Part shown: positions 7,172 through 14,386 of the stretch, in pieces
How the letters are laid out: every line of letters begins with the position of its first letter
Position numbering within the stretch: the first letter of the stretch is position 1
Assembly: GCA_013331215.1 (NCBI GenBank)
Contig: DUGU01000115.1
Coordinates: 1-14,386 of the forward strand
Source: Methanoregulaceae archaeon
GTDB taxonomy: Archaea > Halobacteriota > Methanomicrobia > Methanomicrobiales > Methanospirillaceae
Direction: 5' to 3'
DNA length: 14,386 bases
Translations under genes and position numbers: made by a program
The notes under the pieces: generated by a model
The model's database searches: none
The model's input: only the letters and a program-made list of their open reading frames with translations
What the model was told of the DNA's origin: nothing

Positions 7172-9400
7172 ATGGAATGCAGCCCTTTTTTCCGGATCGG
7201 TCTCCTCGTGCTAGCCGCCATGATCGCGACGCCGATCGTGTCAGCGGCGACCGTCCAGATCTCCGGTCCGACTGTAATCTCATCCCCCGGGACGTACGTC
7301 CTGACCCAGGACATCGCCACCGGCCAGAGCCCGGCGATCGCGATCCGCTGCTCCAATGTTGTGTTCGACGGCAACGGGCACACCATTGACGGCGTGGACG
7401 CGGGGGGATCGTTCGGGATCCAGGTCAACAACGGCAATACGCCGCTCACGGGCGTCACCGTGAAGAATGTGCGGCTTACCGACTGGTATTACGGGCTCTA
7501 CTACAAGTACGCGAACGGCGGCCGGATAGAAGCCGTACGGGCACAATCGAACCAGAACGCGGGCATCTGCCTCGCCTACGCGAACGACAACGTGCTCACC
7601 GGCTGCACCGCGACCGGGAACGAGCAGGGCATCCTCCTCTCCTTCGACTCGTCGCGAAACCGGATCGAGTCCTGCACGATGTCCTCCAACGACGACGCCG
7701 GGCTCTGGCTCGCCTCGACCGGCCGCGGCACGAACGGCATCACCTACGACTCGACCGGGAACCGTGTCACCGGGAACACGGCCACCGGCAACGGCAGGAT
7801 GGGGCTCTACGTCGACTTCTCGGCGGGGAACGTCCTCTCGTCGAATACGGTCTCGGGTAACGGAGACTACCAGATCTTCCTCGACTATTCCTCCAGCAAT
7901 CGGATCGAGTCGAACACCGTCTCCGGCGGTACGGAGCAGGGAGTGTACCTCTACGATGCGGACAGCTGCACGATCTCGGGCAACACCGTGTCGGGAGCCG
8001 GGGACTACGGGATCTACATCTCGTCGACGACAGGCCTGACCATCAGCGGCAATACCCTCACCCATAACGGTGTCGGCGGAATCGCCCTGAACGGCGAGGC
8101 GACCATTCCGGCCGACGGCAATCGGGTCGTCTCGAACACTATCCGCGATAACGGACAGCACGGGATCTTCATCTGCAGGTCGAGCGGCAACACCGTCACG
8201 AACAATCTCTTCTCGAACCCCGTCAACGCCCTGTACGGTGGCAGCTGCGGCCCGAGCACCTGGTCGACTCAGGCGCAGGCGGGACCCTCGATCGTGGGCG
8301 GCCCCACACTCGGCGGCAACTTCTGGGGCACTCCTTCCGGGACCGGCTTCTCCGAGACGGCCGCCGACGCGAACCGCGACGGGATCTGCGACCGTCCCTT
8401 CGCGATCAACTCGGGCAACTCGGACCCCCTCCCGCTGGCACGGACCTCCGGGACTCCGACGGCGATCCCGACGACGACGTCCACGGTATCCCCAACGCCC
8501 ACGGCGACGTTAACGCTCTCGTCCACCCCCTCGCCGACCGCTACCGTGACTGCGACACCCCCGGCGGCGCAGGCCCCGTTCCCCGGAGCCCACAACCTGC
8601 CCTGCACGGTCGAGGCCGAACAGTTCGACGCCGGCGGCGATGGTGTCGCGTACCACGACTATGAATCCACGAACCTCGGGACCAACACGGCCCTCCGTCC
8701 CGGCGTGGGCGTGGACATCGACACCGAGACTGGGACCACCAACGTCGGGTACACCCGCGATGGCGAGTACCTCAAGTACACGGTCGATGCGGCCAGCGTG
8801 GGCAGCTTCTCCCTCGCACTGCGGGCCGCGAACCCCGACCCGGCCGCGAAGGCGTTGAAGGTCTATCTCGACGGCGCCTCCGCAGGACAGGTATCGGTCG
8901 GCCCGACCGGTGGCTGGAGCACCTATCAGGACTTCCCTGCGTCCGCTCCCATTGTCTTCCCCGCGGGCCGCCACGTCGTGACCATCGCGTTCGAGGGGGT
9001 CGGCCGGGTCAACCTTGACCGTCTCGCCTTCTCGGCCGCCGCTCCGACCGTCACGACGCCGGCACCGGCGCCGACAACGATCGCGCCCACGACCATGGTC
9101 ACCCCCCCGCTGGTCATTCTTCCCTCGCTCACACCGACGGCGACGCCCACCGCACGACCCGAGCTGCAGAACCCCACGCTTCCGGCCCTCCCCGGCGCGA
9201 CCGGCTCGCCGCGTGACTCCGACAGCAATGGCCGATATGAGGACGTCAACGGCAACGGGCGTACCGACTTCGGCGACGTGACGCTCCTCTTCAACAACCT
9301 CAATACGGTCGGGAGCACCTACCCGGTCCAGACCTTCGACTTCAATGGAAACACCCGGGTCGATTACGGCGACGTGACCGTGCTCTACGGCCAGCTCTGA
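7172..9400 (+). CDS. Secreted NosD-type beta-helix protein with CBM6-like module and C-terminal type I dockerin
   Basis: A 742-residue extracellular protein. The ATG at 7172 gives a good signal peptide (residues 1-26, ending VSA). Residues about 40-420 form a right-handed parallel beta-helix of the NosD/PbH1 type, with repeated 'GNTVSG' and 'NRIESNTV' turns and the NFWG...DGICDRPF end motif typical of archaeal NosD-like surface proteins. After a Thr/Pro linker (430-465), residues about 470-622 look like a family 6 carbohydrate-binding module (start VEAEQFDAGGDG, then VGYTRDGEYLKYTV, end VNLDRLAF). A second linker leads to a type I dockerin with two calcium loops, D691-D702 (DVNGNGRTDFGD) and D723-D734 (DFNGNTRVDYGD), each with Asp/Asn at positions 1, 3, 5, 9 and 12. 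There is no PGF-CTERM, transmembrane segment or other anchor, so surface attachment would need a cohesin partner; the S-layer-type protein upstream is the obvious candidate. No catalytic motif was recognised, so the ligand is unknown. No good Shine-Dalgarno lies near the ATG (GGGGTGA is 18 nt away). Confidence 0.9.
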   Translation: MECSPFFRIGLLVLAAMIATPIVSAATVQISGPTVISSPGTYVLTQDIATGQSPAIAIRCSNVVFDGNGHTIDGVDAGGSFGIQVNNGNTPLTGVTVKNVRLTDWYYGLYYKYANGGRIEAVRAQSNQNAGICLAYANDNVLTGCTATGNEQGILLSFDSSRNRIESCTMSSNDDAGLWLASTGRGTNGITYDSTGNRVTGNTATGNGRMGLYVDFSAGNVLSSNTVSGNGDYQIFLDYSSSNRIESNTVSGGTEQGVYLYDADSCTISGNTVSGAGDYGIYISSTTGLTISGNTLTHNGVGGIALNGEATIPADGNRVVSNTIRDNGQHGIFICRSSGNTVTNNLFSNPVNALYGGSCGPSTWSTQAQAGPSIVGGPTLGGNFWGTPSGTGFSETAADANRDGICDRPFAINSGNSDPLPLARTSGTPTAIPTTTSTVSPTPTATLTLSSTPSPTATVTATPPAAQAPFPGAHNLPCTVEAEQFDAGGDGVAYHDYESTNLGTNTALRPGVGVDIDTETGTTNVGYTRDGEYLKYTVDAASVGSFSLALRAANPDPAAKALKVYLDGASAGQVSVGPTGGWSTYQDFPASAPIVFPAGRHVVTIAFEGVGRVNLDRLAFSAAAPTVTTPAPAPTTIAPTTMVTPPLVILPSLTPTATPTARPELQNPTLPALPGATGSPRDSDSNGRYEDVNGNGRTDFGDVTLLFNNLNTVGSTYPVQTFDFNGNTRVDYGDVTVLYGQL

Positions 9401-9412
9401 GATCGCCCTTCA

Positions 9413-9423
9413 TTTTTATATAC
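9413..9423 (+). promoter_or_regulatory. TATA box for the oxidoreductase-archaeosine gene cluster
   Basis: TTTTTATATAC is a near-consensus archaeal TATA box. Transcription would begin near 9444, about 10 nt before the ATG at 9454. No Shine-Dalgarno is visible, so the first gene probably has a very short or no leader. The T-run may also help end transcription of the gene before it. Confidence 0.65.
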
Positions 9424-9453
9424 TACGACTCCCTCCCCCTCTCCTGAACCGCC

Positions 9454-10104
9454 ATGGAGAACGTACTTATCGTCTATGCCGCGCCCGAGCCCAAGTCCCT
9501 GAACGGCGCCCTGCTCGCGGCCGCCCTCAAGACCCTGACCGACCAGGGCAGGTGCGTGGAGGTCTCGGACCTCTACGGTATGAAGTTCAAGGCCGTGCTC
9601 GACGCAGCGGACTTTCCGGACCGGTGGAACACCACGGTCTTCGACCCGGCCGCCGAGCAGATGCACGCGATCGCCACCGACTCGATCGCACCCGACATCG
9701 CGGCCGAGATCGAGAAGGTCCGGCGAGCCGACCTGCTGATCATTCAGTTCCCGATCTGGTGGACCTCGATGCCGGCGATCCTCAAGGGCTGGTTCGACCG
9801 CGTCTTCGCCCAGGGGTTCGTGGTGAACGTCGGGACGGGCGAAGTGTACGGCCGCGGGCTCCTCCGGGGCAAGAAGGCCCTGGTGGTCGTGACGGCCGGC
9901 TCGCCGGCGGAGCTCTATGCCCCCGGCGGCCCGCACGGCGACCTCCACGAACTCCTCCGGCCGCTGACCCACAACCTCCTCGAGTTCTGCGGCCTCGAGG
10001 TGTTCCCGACCCACGTGGTCTATAACGCGACAGGGATCGCTCCCGACGACGCGGACCGCGAGATCGAACTGTACCAGGACCGCCTTCTGGCGATCGAGGC
10101 GTGA
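9454..10104 (+). CDS. NAD(P)H dehydrogenase (quinone)-type flavoprotein, flavodoxin-2 fold
   Basis: A 216-residue cytoplasmic flavoenzyme of the Flavodoxin_2 family (NQO1/MdaB-like), in which known members use NAD(P)H to reduce quinones or similar acceptors with two electrons. Visible family features are the N-terminal beta-alpha unit VLIVYAAPEPKSLNGAL (flavin phosphate side), the strand and loop RADLLIIQFPIWWTSMPAIL with FPIWW at 99-103, the helix KGWFDRVFAQGF, and a late flavin-binding loop TAGSPAELYAPGGPHGDL (147-164), where many relatives have TTGGS. Length and order are normal. The real acceptor in a methanogen, which would not use ordinary quinones, is unknown; an F420-, flavin- or thiol-stress role is possible but unsupported here. 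The gene leads the cluster, and the next start lies 34 bp downstream. Confidence 0.88.
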   Translation: MENVLIVYAAPEPKSLNGALLAAALKTLTDQGRCVEVSDLYGMKFKAVLDAADFPDRWNTTVFDPAAEQMHAIATDSIAPDIAAEIEKVRRADLLIIQFPIWWTSMPAILKGWFDRVFAQGFVVNVGTGEVYGRGLLRGKKALVVVTAGSPAELYAPGGPHGDLHELLRPLTHNLLEFCGLEVFPTHVVYNATGIAPDDADREIELYQDRLLAIEA

Positions 10105-10138
10105 CGCTTATGACGAGCGAATGCATACGGTGTAAGCC

Positions 10139-10696
10139 ATGACGCAGCTCTCCGAACCCGAGGGGAAGACGGCCCTCTCCCTCGCCCGCCGGGCCGTCGA
10201 GGCCGCGGTGCGGCGCGAGCCGTTCGACCGGGGAGCCCTCCCGCCGATCTTCAACGAACGGCGGGGTGTCTTCGTCACCCTGACCGAGAACGGACAACTC
10301 CGTGGGTGCATCGGCCTTCCATACCCGATCGCACCGCTCGGCGATGCGATCGTCGAGGCCGGAGCGTCGGCCGCGCTCAAGGACCCGCGGTTCCCCTCGG
10401 TGCGGCCGGCCGAGCTTCCCCTGCTCCGGGTCGAGGTGACCGTGCTGACCCTGCCGACGCCGATCCCCGGACCGGCTGAGAGCCGGGCGGACCATGTCGA
10501 GGTCGGTCGGCACGGCCTGATCGTACGCGGCCAGGGCACGAGCGGTCTGCTCCTGCCGCAGGTCGCCACCGAGTATGGCTGGACGCCCGTGGAGTTCCTC
10601 GACCAGACCTGCAACAAGGCCGGCCTCAGGATCGGGTGCTGGCGGACTCCCGGGGTCGAGGTCAGCCTCTTCGAGGGCCAGATCTTTCACGAGTAG
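10139..10696 (+). CDS. AMMECR1 family protein
   Basis: A 185-residue protein of the AMMECR1 family (TIGR00296), widespread in archaea and eukaryotes, with unsettled biochemical function. The hallmark LRGCIG lies at residues 54-59, after FVTLTENGQ. Further family blocks are [13 protein letters not shown], the EVTVLTLP strand, [19 protein letters not shown] and a final W-rich part ([10 protein letters not shown]). Length is normal, and no fused MEMO domain is present. The start has GGTG at 10129-10132 with a 6-nt spacer; an upstream ATG at 10121 runs into a stop at once. The stop lies 7 bp before tgtA, and the tgtA ribosome binding site shares its last base with this stop codon, so the two are almost certainly co-transcribed. 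The link to tRNA modification is by position only. Confidence 0.92.
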   Translation: MTQLSEPEGKTALSLARRAVEAAVRREPFDRGALPPIFNERRGVFVTLTENGQLRGCIGLPYPIAPLGDAIVEAGASAALKDPRFPSVRPAELPLLRVEVTVLTLPTPIPGPAESRADHVEVGRHGLIVRGQGTSGLLLPQVATEYGWTPVEFLDQTCNKAGLRIGCWRTPGVEVSLFEGQIFHE

Positions 10697-10703
10697 GAGC
10701 AAC

Positions 10704-12158
10704 ATGGCGTTCGGGTTCGAGCAGCAGCACAAGGACATCGCCGGCCGGGTCGGGCGGCTCAGGGTCGGGGGAAAAGTCGTCAGGACCCCGGCCCTGCTCC
10801 CGGTGGTCAACCCCCACCTTCAGATCGTCACGCCGGCGGAGATGCACGCGATGGGCGTCGAAGCCCTTATCACGAACGCCTACATCTTCTACCGGAGCGA
10901 CCGGTTCCGCGACGCCGCGCTCGAGCGCGGGCTCCACGCGGTCCTCGACTTTCCCGGCGTGATCATGACCGACTCCGGGTCGTTCCAGCTCTCGGTCTAC
11001 GGCGACGTCGAGCTCGGTAACCGCGAGACCCTCGCGTTCCAGCAGCGGATCGGCTCGGAGATCGTCGTCCCGCTCGACCTCCCGACCCCGCCGGCCGCCG
11101 ACCGCGCCACGGCCGAGGCCGAGCTCGCGACCACGCTCTCGCGGATTGACGAGGCCCGCGGGATCGTCGGCGACGCCGCGCTCCTCGCGGCCCCGGTCCA
11201 GGGCGGGCTCTTCGAGGATCTCCGCGAGAAGGCCGGCCGGGCCGTGAGCAACAGCGGCGCCGTGATCGCCCCGATCGGGGCCGTTGTACCGCTCATGGAG
11301 AACTACCGCTACCGCGACCTTGTGCGGGTCGTGCTCGCGGCCAAGCGCGGTCTGTCGCCCGGCGCCTGCGTCCACCTCTTCGGCGCCGGCCACCCGGCCA
11401 TGCTCGCGCTCGCCGTCGCCATGGGCTGCGACCTCTTCGACTCGGCCGCGTACGCGCTCTACGCGAAGGAGGGGCGGTACCTGACCGTCCACGGCACCCT
11501 CGCGCTCGCCGAGCTCGGGGAGCTTCCCTGCTCTTGCGCGGTCTGCCGTGCGTACTCGGCCGACGAGCTTCGTGCTTCGCCCGAGCGGGAGCGGCTCCTC
11601 GCCCTCCACAACCTCGCGGTGACCCTCGGCGAGATGGCGCGGATCCGGCAGGCGATCCTTGACGGCACCCTCTGGGAGCTCGTGGACGAGCGCTGCCGGT
11701 CCCACCCCCGGCTCCTCGACGGCTACCGCGAGCTTCTGAGAGCGTCGCCCTCGCTCGAGGTCTTCGACCGTTCGACCAAGCGGCGGTTCTTCTACCGCGG
11801 CGACGAGTCCTGCGGCCGCACCGAGGTCGTCCGGTATCACCGCGACCTCGCCCGGTTCTCGCTCTCGGGCCGGGTCCTTGTCTCGTTCGAGAACCGGCCC
11901 GAGCCCGGATACGACCACTGCCTCGGTTTCCGCCCCCCCTTCGGCCCCTATCCCCCTGCGCTCGCCGAGACCTTCCCGATCGGCCAGTGCGAGGTCCCGT
12001 CCTGGGACGAGGCGATGGTCGGGACCGGTTGCGAGGGGCTTGCAGTACTCTCGCAGGCGAACCCCGACGCGGTGTTCACGGTCCGCTGCGAGGAGCGGTG
12101 GGCCTCGCTCGTCGCGTCCGCGGTCCCCGGGGCGCAGGTGCTCGCCGATGAAGATTGA
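10704..12158 (+). CDS. tgtA: Archaeosine tRNA-guanine transglycosylase (TgtA, no PUA domain)
   Basis: This enzyme swaps guanine-15 in the tRNA D-loop for preQ0, the first tRNA step of archaeosine synthesis. The ATG at 10704 is chosen for GGAG at 10696-10699 (4-nt spacer) and a normal family N-terminus; the open frame upstream overlaps the AMMECR1 gene. The 484-residue product has the general Asp in MTDSGSFQ (D90), PLDLPTPP (124-130), PVQGGLF (164-170), the nucleophile region [10 protein letters not shown] (D243/D246) and a zinc site CSCAVC (C276, C278, C281) with H302. The C-terminal part ends with the C1-like block [26 protein letters not shown] and about 70 further residues. No PUA domain is recognisable, unlike the longer fused archaeal TGTs of about 580 residues; here the PUA sits in ArcS. 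The last 11 nt overlap arcS, which suggests coupled translation. Confidence 0.95.
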   Translation: MAFGFEQQHKDIAGRVGRLRVGGKVVRTPALLPVVNPHLQIVTPAEMHAMGVEALITNAYIFYRSDRFRDAALERGLHAVLDFPGVIMTDSGSFQLSVYGDVELGNRETLAFQQRIGSEIVVPLDLPTPPAADRATAEAELATTLSRIDEARGIVGDAALLAAPVQGGLFEDLREKAGRAVSNSGAVIAPIGAVVPLMENYRYRDLVRVVLAAKRGLSPGACVHLFGAGHPAMLALAVAMGCDLFDSAAYALYAKEGRYLTVHGTLALAELGELPCSCAVCRAYSADELRASPERERLLALHNLAVTLGEMARIRQAILDGTLWELVDERCRSHPRLLDGYRELLRASPSLEVFDRSTKRRFFYRGDESCGRTEVVRYHRDLARFSLSGRVLVSFENRPEPGYDHCLGFRPPFGPYPPALAETFPIGQCEVPSWDEAMVGTGCEGLAVLSQANPDAVFTVRCEERWASLVASAVPGAQVLADED

Positions 12159-13821
12159 GATCCGCGCCCGCGACGGGCTCGCCCGCGGCGGGACCCTGGT
12201 CCACGACGACCTCCGCCTCCCGTCTCCGGCTGCGGCCGAGACCGCCGCGCTCTTCCCCTCCCTCGGACTGCGGTCACACGAGAACGTGCCGCTGGCAGCC
12301 GGCGAGGCCTTCGTCAGGGCATGGCTCGTCCCGGGCGGCGAGCCGCACGCGGTCCACCCGGCCTCGACAGAGCCTGTCCCGACGGGTGCGGTCCTCATGG
12401 TCGCGAACTGGCACACGGCCCTCGCCGATCCGGCCGCGTACGTACGGTTCATTGTCGCACTGAAGGAGCGGCTTCCGCCCGACGCTCCCTGGTACGCACC
12501 GGCCGCCGCCCTCCCATCGAACGCGGCCCTGCTCGCCTGGACCGGGTTCGACCTCTTCGACTATACTGGCCCTGACCTCGCGACGTCCCGAAGTCGCTTT
12601 CTCATGCCCGAGGGCGGGTTCTCCGCCGACGCGCTAGAGAGCGGTTTTTGCTCCTGCCCCGGGTGCGCTGCGGGTGACCTCGGCATGCACAACCGGCTCG
12701 CCCTCGACCGCGAGCTCGCGCTCGTCCGACGGTTCGTCCACGACGGCCGGCTACGGGACCTGGTCGACGCCCGCTGCCGCCTCGACGCGAACCTCGTCGC
12801 CGTCCTGCGCCTGCTCGACCGGCGGTACGCGTTCGTGGAGCGCTGGACCCCCGTGACGGGTCCCGCGCCCATGCGCGCGAACTCGGCCGAGGCGCTCGGC
12901 CGGCCCGAGGTTCGCCGTTTTGCCGAACGCGTACTCGAGCGGTACCGGCCGGCCCGCGCGGACACGGTCGTGCTCCTCCCCTGCTCCGCGCGAAAGCCCT
13001 ACTCTCTCTCCCGCAGTCACGCCCTCTTCCAGGGCGCGGTTCGCAGCCGGGCGCACGAGCTGATCGTGACCTCCCCTCTCGGGATCGTTCCGCGGGAGCT
13101 CGAGCTCTGCTACCCGGCCGCGCACTACGACGTCCCCGTGACCGGGTACTGGGACGCGGAGGAGGTCGCCGTGATCGCGGCCACCCTCGCCGCCTACCTC
13201 TCCCGCCACGGCTTCTCGCGCGTGATCGCTCACCTCGAGGGCGGGGCCCTCCGCGTGGCCGAGGCAGCCGCCCGTGAGGTCGGGTGCACGCTCGAACCGA
13301 CGGTCGTCGACGGCCGGCCGACCTCCGACGCCTCCCTCGCGCTCCTCGACGCGTCTCTCGACGGGAGCCGTCGGCAGCACGAGGACCCGCTCCGCGGCCT
13401 CGCGCTCTACCAGTTCGACTGCGAGGTGACACCCGCCGGGCTCCGGAGCCGCGGGCGCTATCCCAATGTCCAGTACCTCCGCGGCCGGAACCCCGTCTTC
13501 GGGATCGATGCCGAGGCCGGCCTGCTCCGCCCGACCTTCGAGGGCTGGTCCCTCCTCGGCAACGGCTACCGCGTCGAGATCGACGACTTCGTGCCGCAGG
13601 GCGACGTCCTCGCCCCCGGCGTCCTCGACGCGGACCCACGGATCCGTCCTGGCGACGAGGTGCTCGTGGTCGGCCCGTCTGCGTACGCGACCGGGCGCGC
13701 GGCCATGTCGGCCGGCGAGATGCTCAGGTCCACGCGCGGAGTCGCGGTTAGGAGGCGTAAAGTAATGAAACGGGAGCGCGAAATAATGCAGAAGAACCAC
13801 GGGGGTTCGGAGGCAGTCTGA
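12148..13821 (+). CDS. arcS: Archaeosine synthase ArcS (TGT paralogue with PUA domain)
   Basis: ArcS acts on preQ0 in tRNA after TgtA; in some archaea it attaches lysine, and the radical SAM enzyme RaSEA then yields archaeosine. The ATG at 12148 follows AGGTG (12136-12140, 7-nt spacer) inside the end of tgtA. In 557 residues: a TGT-like N-terminal domain (about 1-260) with FDLFDY (D135/D138) and a retained zinc-type set CSCPGC (C168, C170, C173) with H181; the ArcS signature PC-x3-KPY-x2-S-x2-H at 278-291 ([14 protein letters not shown]); a core around [12 protein letters not shown]; and a C-terminal PUA domain (about 458-538, [10 protein letters not shown] to RGVAVRRR). A charged tail of about 20 residues follows the PUA. 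The stop abuts the GTG of the next gene. The identification is firm because of the signature; whether this ArcS works alone or with RaSEA cannot be told from the window. Confidence 0.95.
   Translation: MKIEIRARDGLARGGTLVHDDLRLPSPAAAETAALFPSLGLRSHENVPLAAGEAFVRAWLVPGGEPHAVHPASTEPVPTGAVLMVANWHTALADPAAYVRFIVALKERLPPDAPWYAPAAALPSNAALLAWTGFDLFDYTGPDLATSRSRFLMPEGGFSADALESGFCSCPGCAAGDLGMHNRLALDRELALVRRFVHDGRLRDLVDARCRLDANLVAVLRLLDRRYAFVERWTPVTGPAPMRANSAEALGRPEVRRFAERVLERYRPARADTVVLLPCSARKPYSLSRSHALFQGAVRSRAHELIVTSPLGIVPRELELCYPAAHYDVPVTGYWDAEEVAVIAATLAAYLSRHGFSRVIAHLEGGALRVAEAAAREVGCTLEPTVVDGRPTSDASLALLDASLDGSRRQHEDPLRGLALYQFDCEVTPAGLRSRGRYPNVQYLRGRNPVFGIDAEAGLLRPTFEGWSLLGNGYRVEIDDFVPQGDVLAPGVLDADPRIRPGDEVLVVGPSAYATGRAAMSAGEMLRSTRGVAVRRRKVMKREREIMQKNHGGSEAV
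13750..13767 (+). promoter_or_regulatory. Internal Shine-Dalgarno and ATG near the end of arcS
   Basis: AGGAGGCG is followed, after 7 nt, by an in-frame ATG at 13765. Internal initiation would yield only the 18-residue arcS tail, [18 protein letters not shown]. It may be chance, since AGG-AGG encodes two Arg of the tail, or it may hold ribosomes near the next gene's start. Low confidence as a functional site. Confidence 0.2.
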
Positions 13822-14386
13822 GTGTACAGAGTGGTGGAGGCCGAACCGCTGGCCGACCGCGTGCACGCGCTCGTGGTCGAGGCGCCGCACGTGGCCCGGC
13901 ACGCACGGGCCGGGCAGTTTCTGATCGTCCGCGTCGATCCGGAGGGCGAGCGAATACCCCTCACGATCTCGGCCGTCGACGGCGACCTGGTCCGGGTGAT
14001 CTTCATGGCGGTCGGCGCGACCACGCACCGCCTCGCCGAGCTCGGGCCCGGGGACGCGATCCGGGACGTGGCCGGTCCGCTCGGGAGGCCCAGCGAGGTT
14101 CCCGAGAACCTGACCTGCGTCGTCGTCGGAGGAGGGGTCGGCATCGCTTCCTGCCCGATCATCGCCCGGACCCTGAAGGCGGCCGGAAACCGCGTGATCG
14201 GGATTATCGGGGCGCGGAACGCGGACCTCCTGATCCTCGAGGACGAGATGCGGGCGGCCTGCGACGACCTGTACGTGACCACCGACGACGGCTCGAAGGG
14301 GCGGCACGGCTTCGCCGCGGACGTGCTGAAGGAGATGATCGAGCAGGAGGAGATCGGCTGCGTCTGGATCATCGGCCCGGCGATCA
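13822..14386 (+). CDS. SudB/NfnA-like FAD/NAD(P)-binding oxidoreductase subunit (3' end outside window)
   Basis: The first 188 codons of a ferredoxin-NADP reductase-like subunit of the sulfide/dihydroorotate dehydrogenase-type FAD/NAD-binding family, which in known members moves electrons between NAD(P)H and ferredoxin or a partner subunit. The GTG at 13822 directly follows the arcS stop and has GGAGG at 13809-13813 (8-nt spacer). Seen are an FAD-binding beta-barrel with RIPLTIS (44-50) and GPLG (85-88), an NAD(P)-binding fold with GGGVGIA (103-109), TDDGSKGRHG (154-163) and the start of the IGPA motif (184-187). The expected C-terminal cysteine cluster for [2Fe-2S] would lie beyond the window; full relatives have about 280 residues. 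In many archaea a GltA/SudA-like partner follows, which cannot be checked here. Co-transcription with arcS is very likely; a link to archaeosine chemistry is speculation. Confidence 0.9.
   Translation, partial: MYRVVEAEPLADRVHALVVEAPHVARHARAGQFLIVRVDPEGERIPLTISAVDGDLVRVIFMAVGATTHRLAELGPGDAIRDVAGPLGRPSEVPENLTCVVVGGGVGIASCPIIARTLKAAGNRVIGIIGARNADLLILEDEMRAACDDLYVTTDDGSKGRHGFAADVLKEMIEQEEIGCVWIIGPAI

Noticed and set aside
10662..12452. A 596-residue minus-strand open frame opposite tgtA
   Set aside because: Low-complexity Glu/Arg/Gly-rich composition typical of antisense frames in high-GC DNA; the plus-strand TgtA is unmistakable.
12751..14307. A 518-residue minus-strand open frame opposite arcS and the reductase gene
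   Set aside because: It crosses two well-identified plus-strand genes and shows no family features.

Overview
The window looks like a stretch of chromosome from a high-GC methanogenic archaeon, most likely of the order Methanomicrobiales. The evidence is archaeal TATA-type promoters, a large S-layer-type surface protein with a DUF3821-like region and a PGF-CTERM C-terminus, Thr/Pro-rich glycoprotein linkers, a NosD-type beta-helix protein, and an archaeosine tRNA-modification pair (TgtA and ArcS). The species assignment is inference. No tRNA, rRNA, CRISPR array, insertion sequence or prophage gene was seen.

Left part (1-3346): a single-pass membrane protein of unknown function with a Thr/Ser/Pro-rich ectodomain is convergent with a Kup-type potassium transporter, and only 21 bp separate the two stop codons. 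The kup promoter region carries a perfect 16-bp palindrome that probably includes its TATA box.

Middle part (3347-9400), the cell-surface block: a 1016-residue S-layer-type protein starts with a signal peptide and a cohesin-like beta-sandwich. It continues through a Thr/Pro linker, a DUF3821-like region and Ig-like segments, and ends in a PGF-CTERM anchor. After a 442-bp non-coding gap comes a 742-residue secreted protein made of a NosD-type beta-helix, a CBM6-like carbohydrate-binding module and a type I dockerin with two complete calcium loops. The second protein has no anchor of its own. The simplest reading is that its dockerin docks onto the cohesin-like domain of the neighbouring S-layer protein, which would give a cellulosome-like display system on a methanogen surface. 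This is the most interesting hypothesis in the window.

Right part (9401-14386), an apparent plus-strand operon: a flavodoxin-fold NAD(P)H:quinone-type oxidoreductase has a TATA box just upstream. It is followed by an AMMECR1-family protein, archaeosine tRNA-guanine transglycosylase (tgtA), archaeosine synthase (arcS, overlapping tgtA by 11 nt), and the 5' part of a SudB/NfnA-like FAD/NAD-binding electron-transfer subunit that runs off the window. TgtA places preQ0 in the tRNA and ArcS acts on that base on the way to archaeosine (G+). TgtA ends without a recognisable PUA domain, while ArcS has one. The roles of the AMMECR1 protein and the flavoenzymes in this cluster are unknown.
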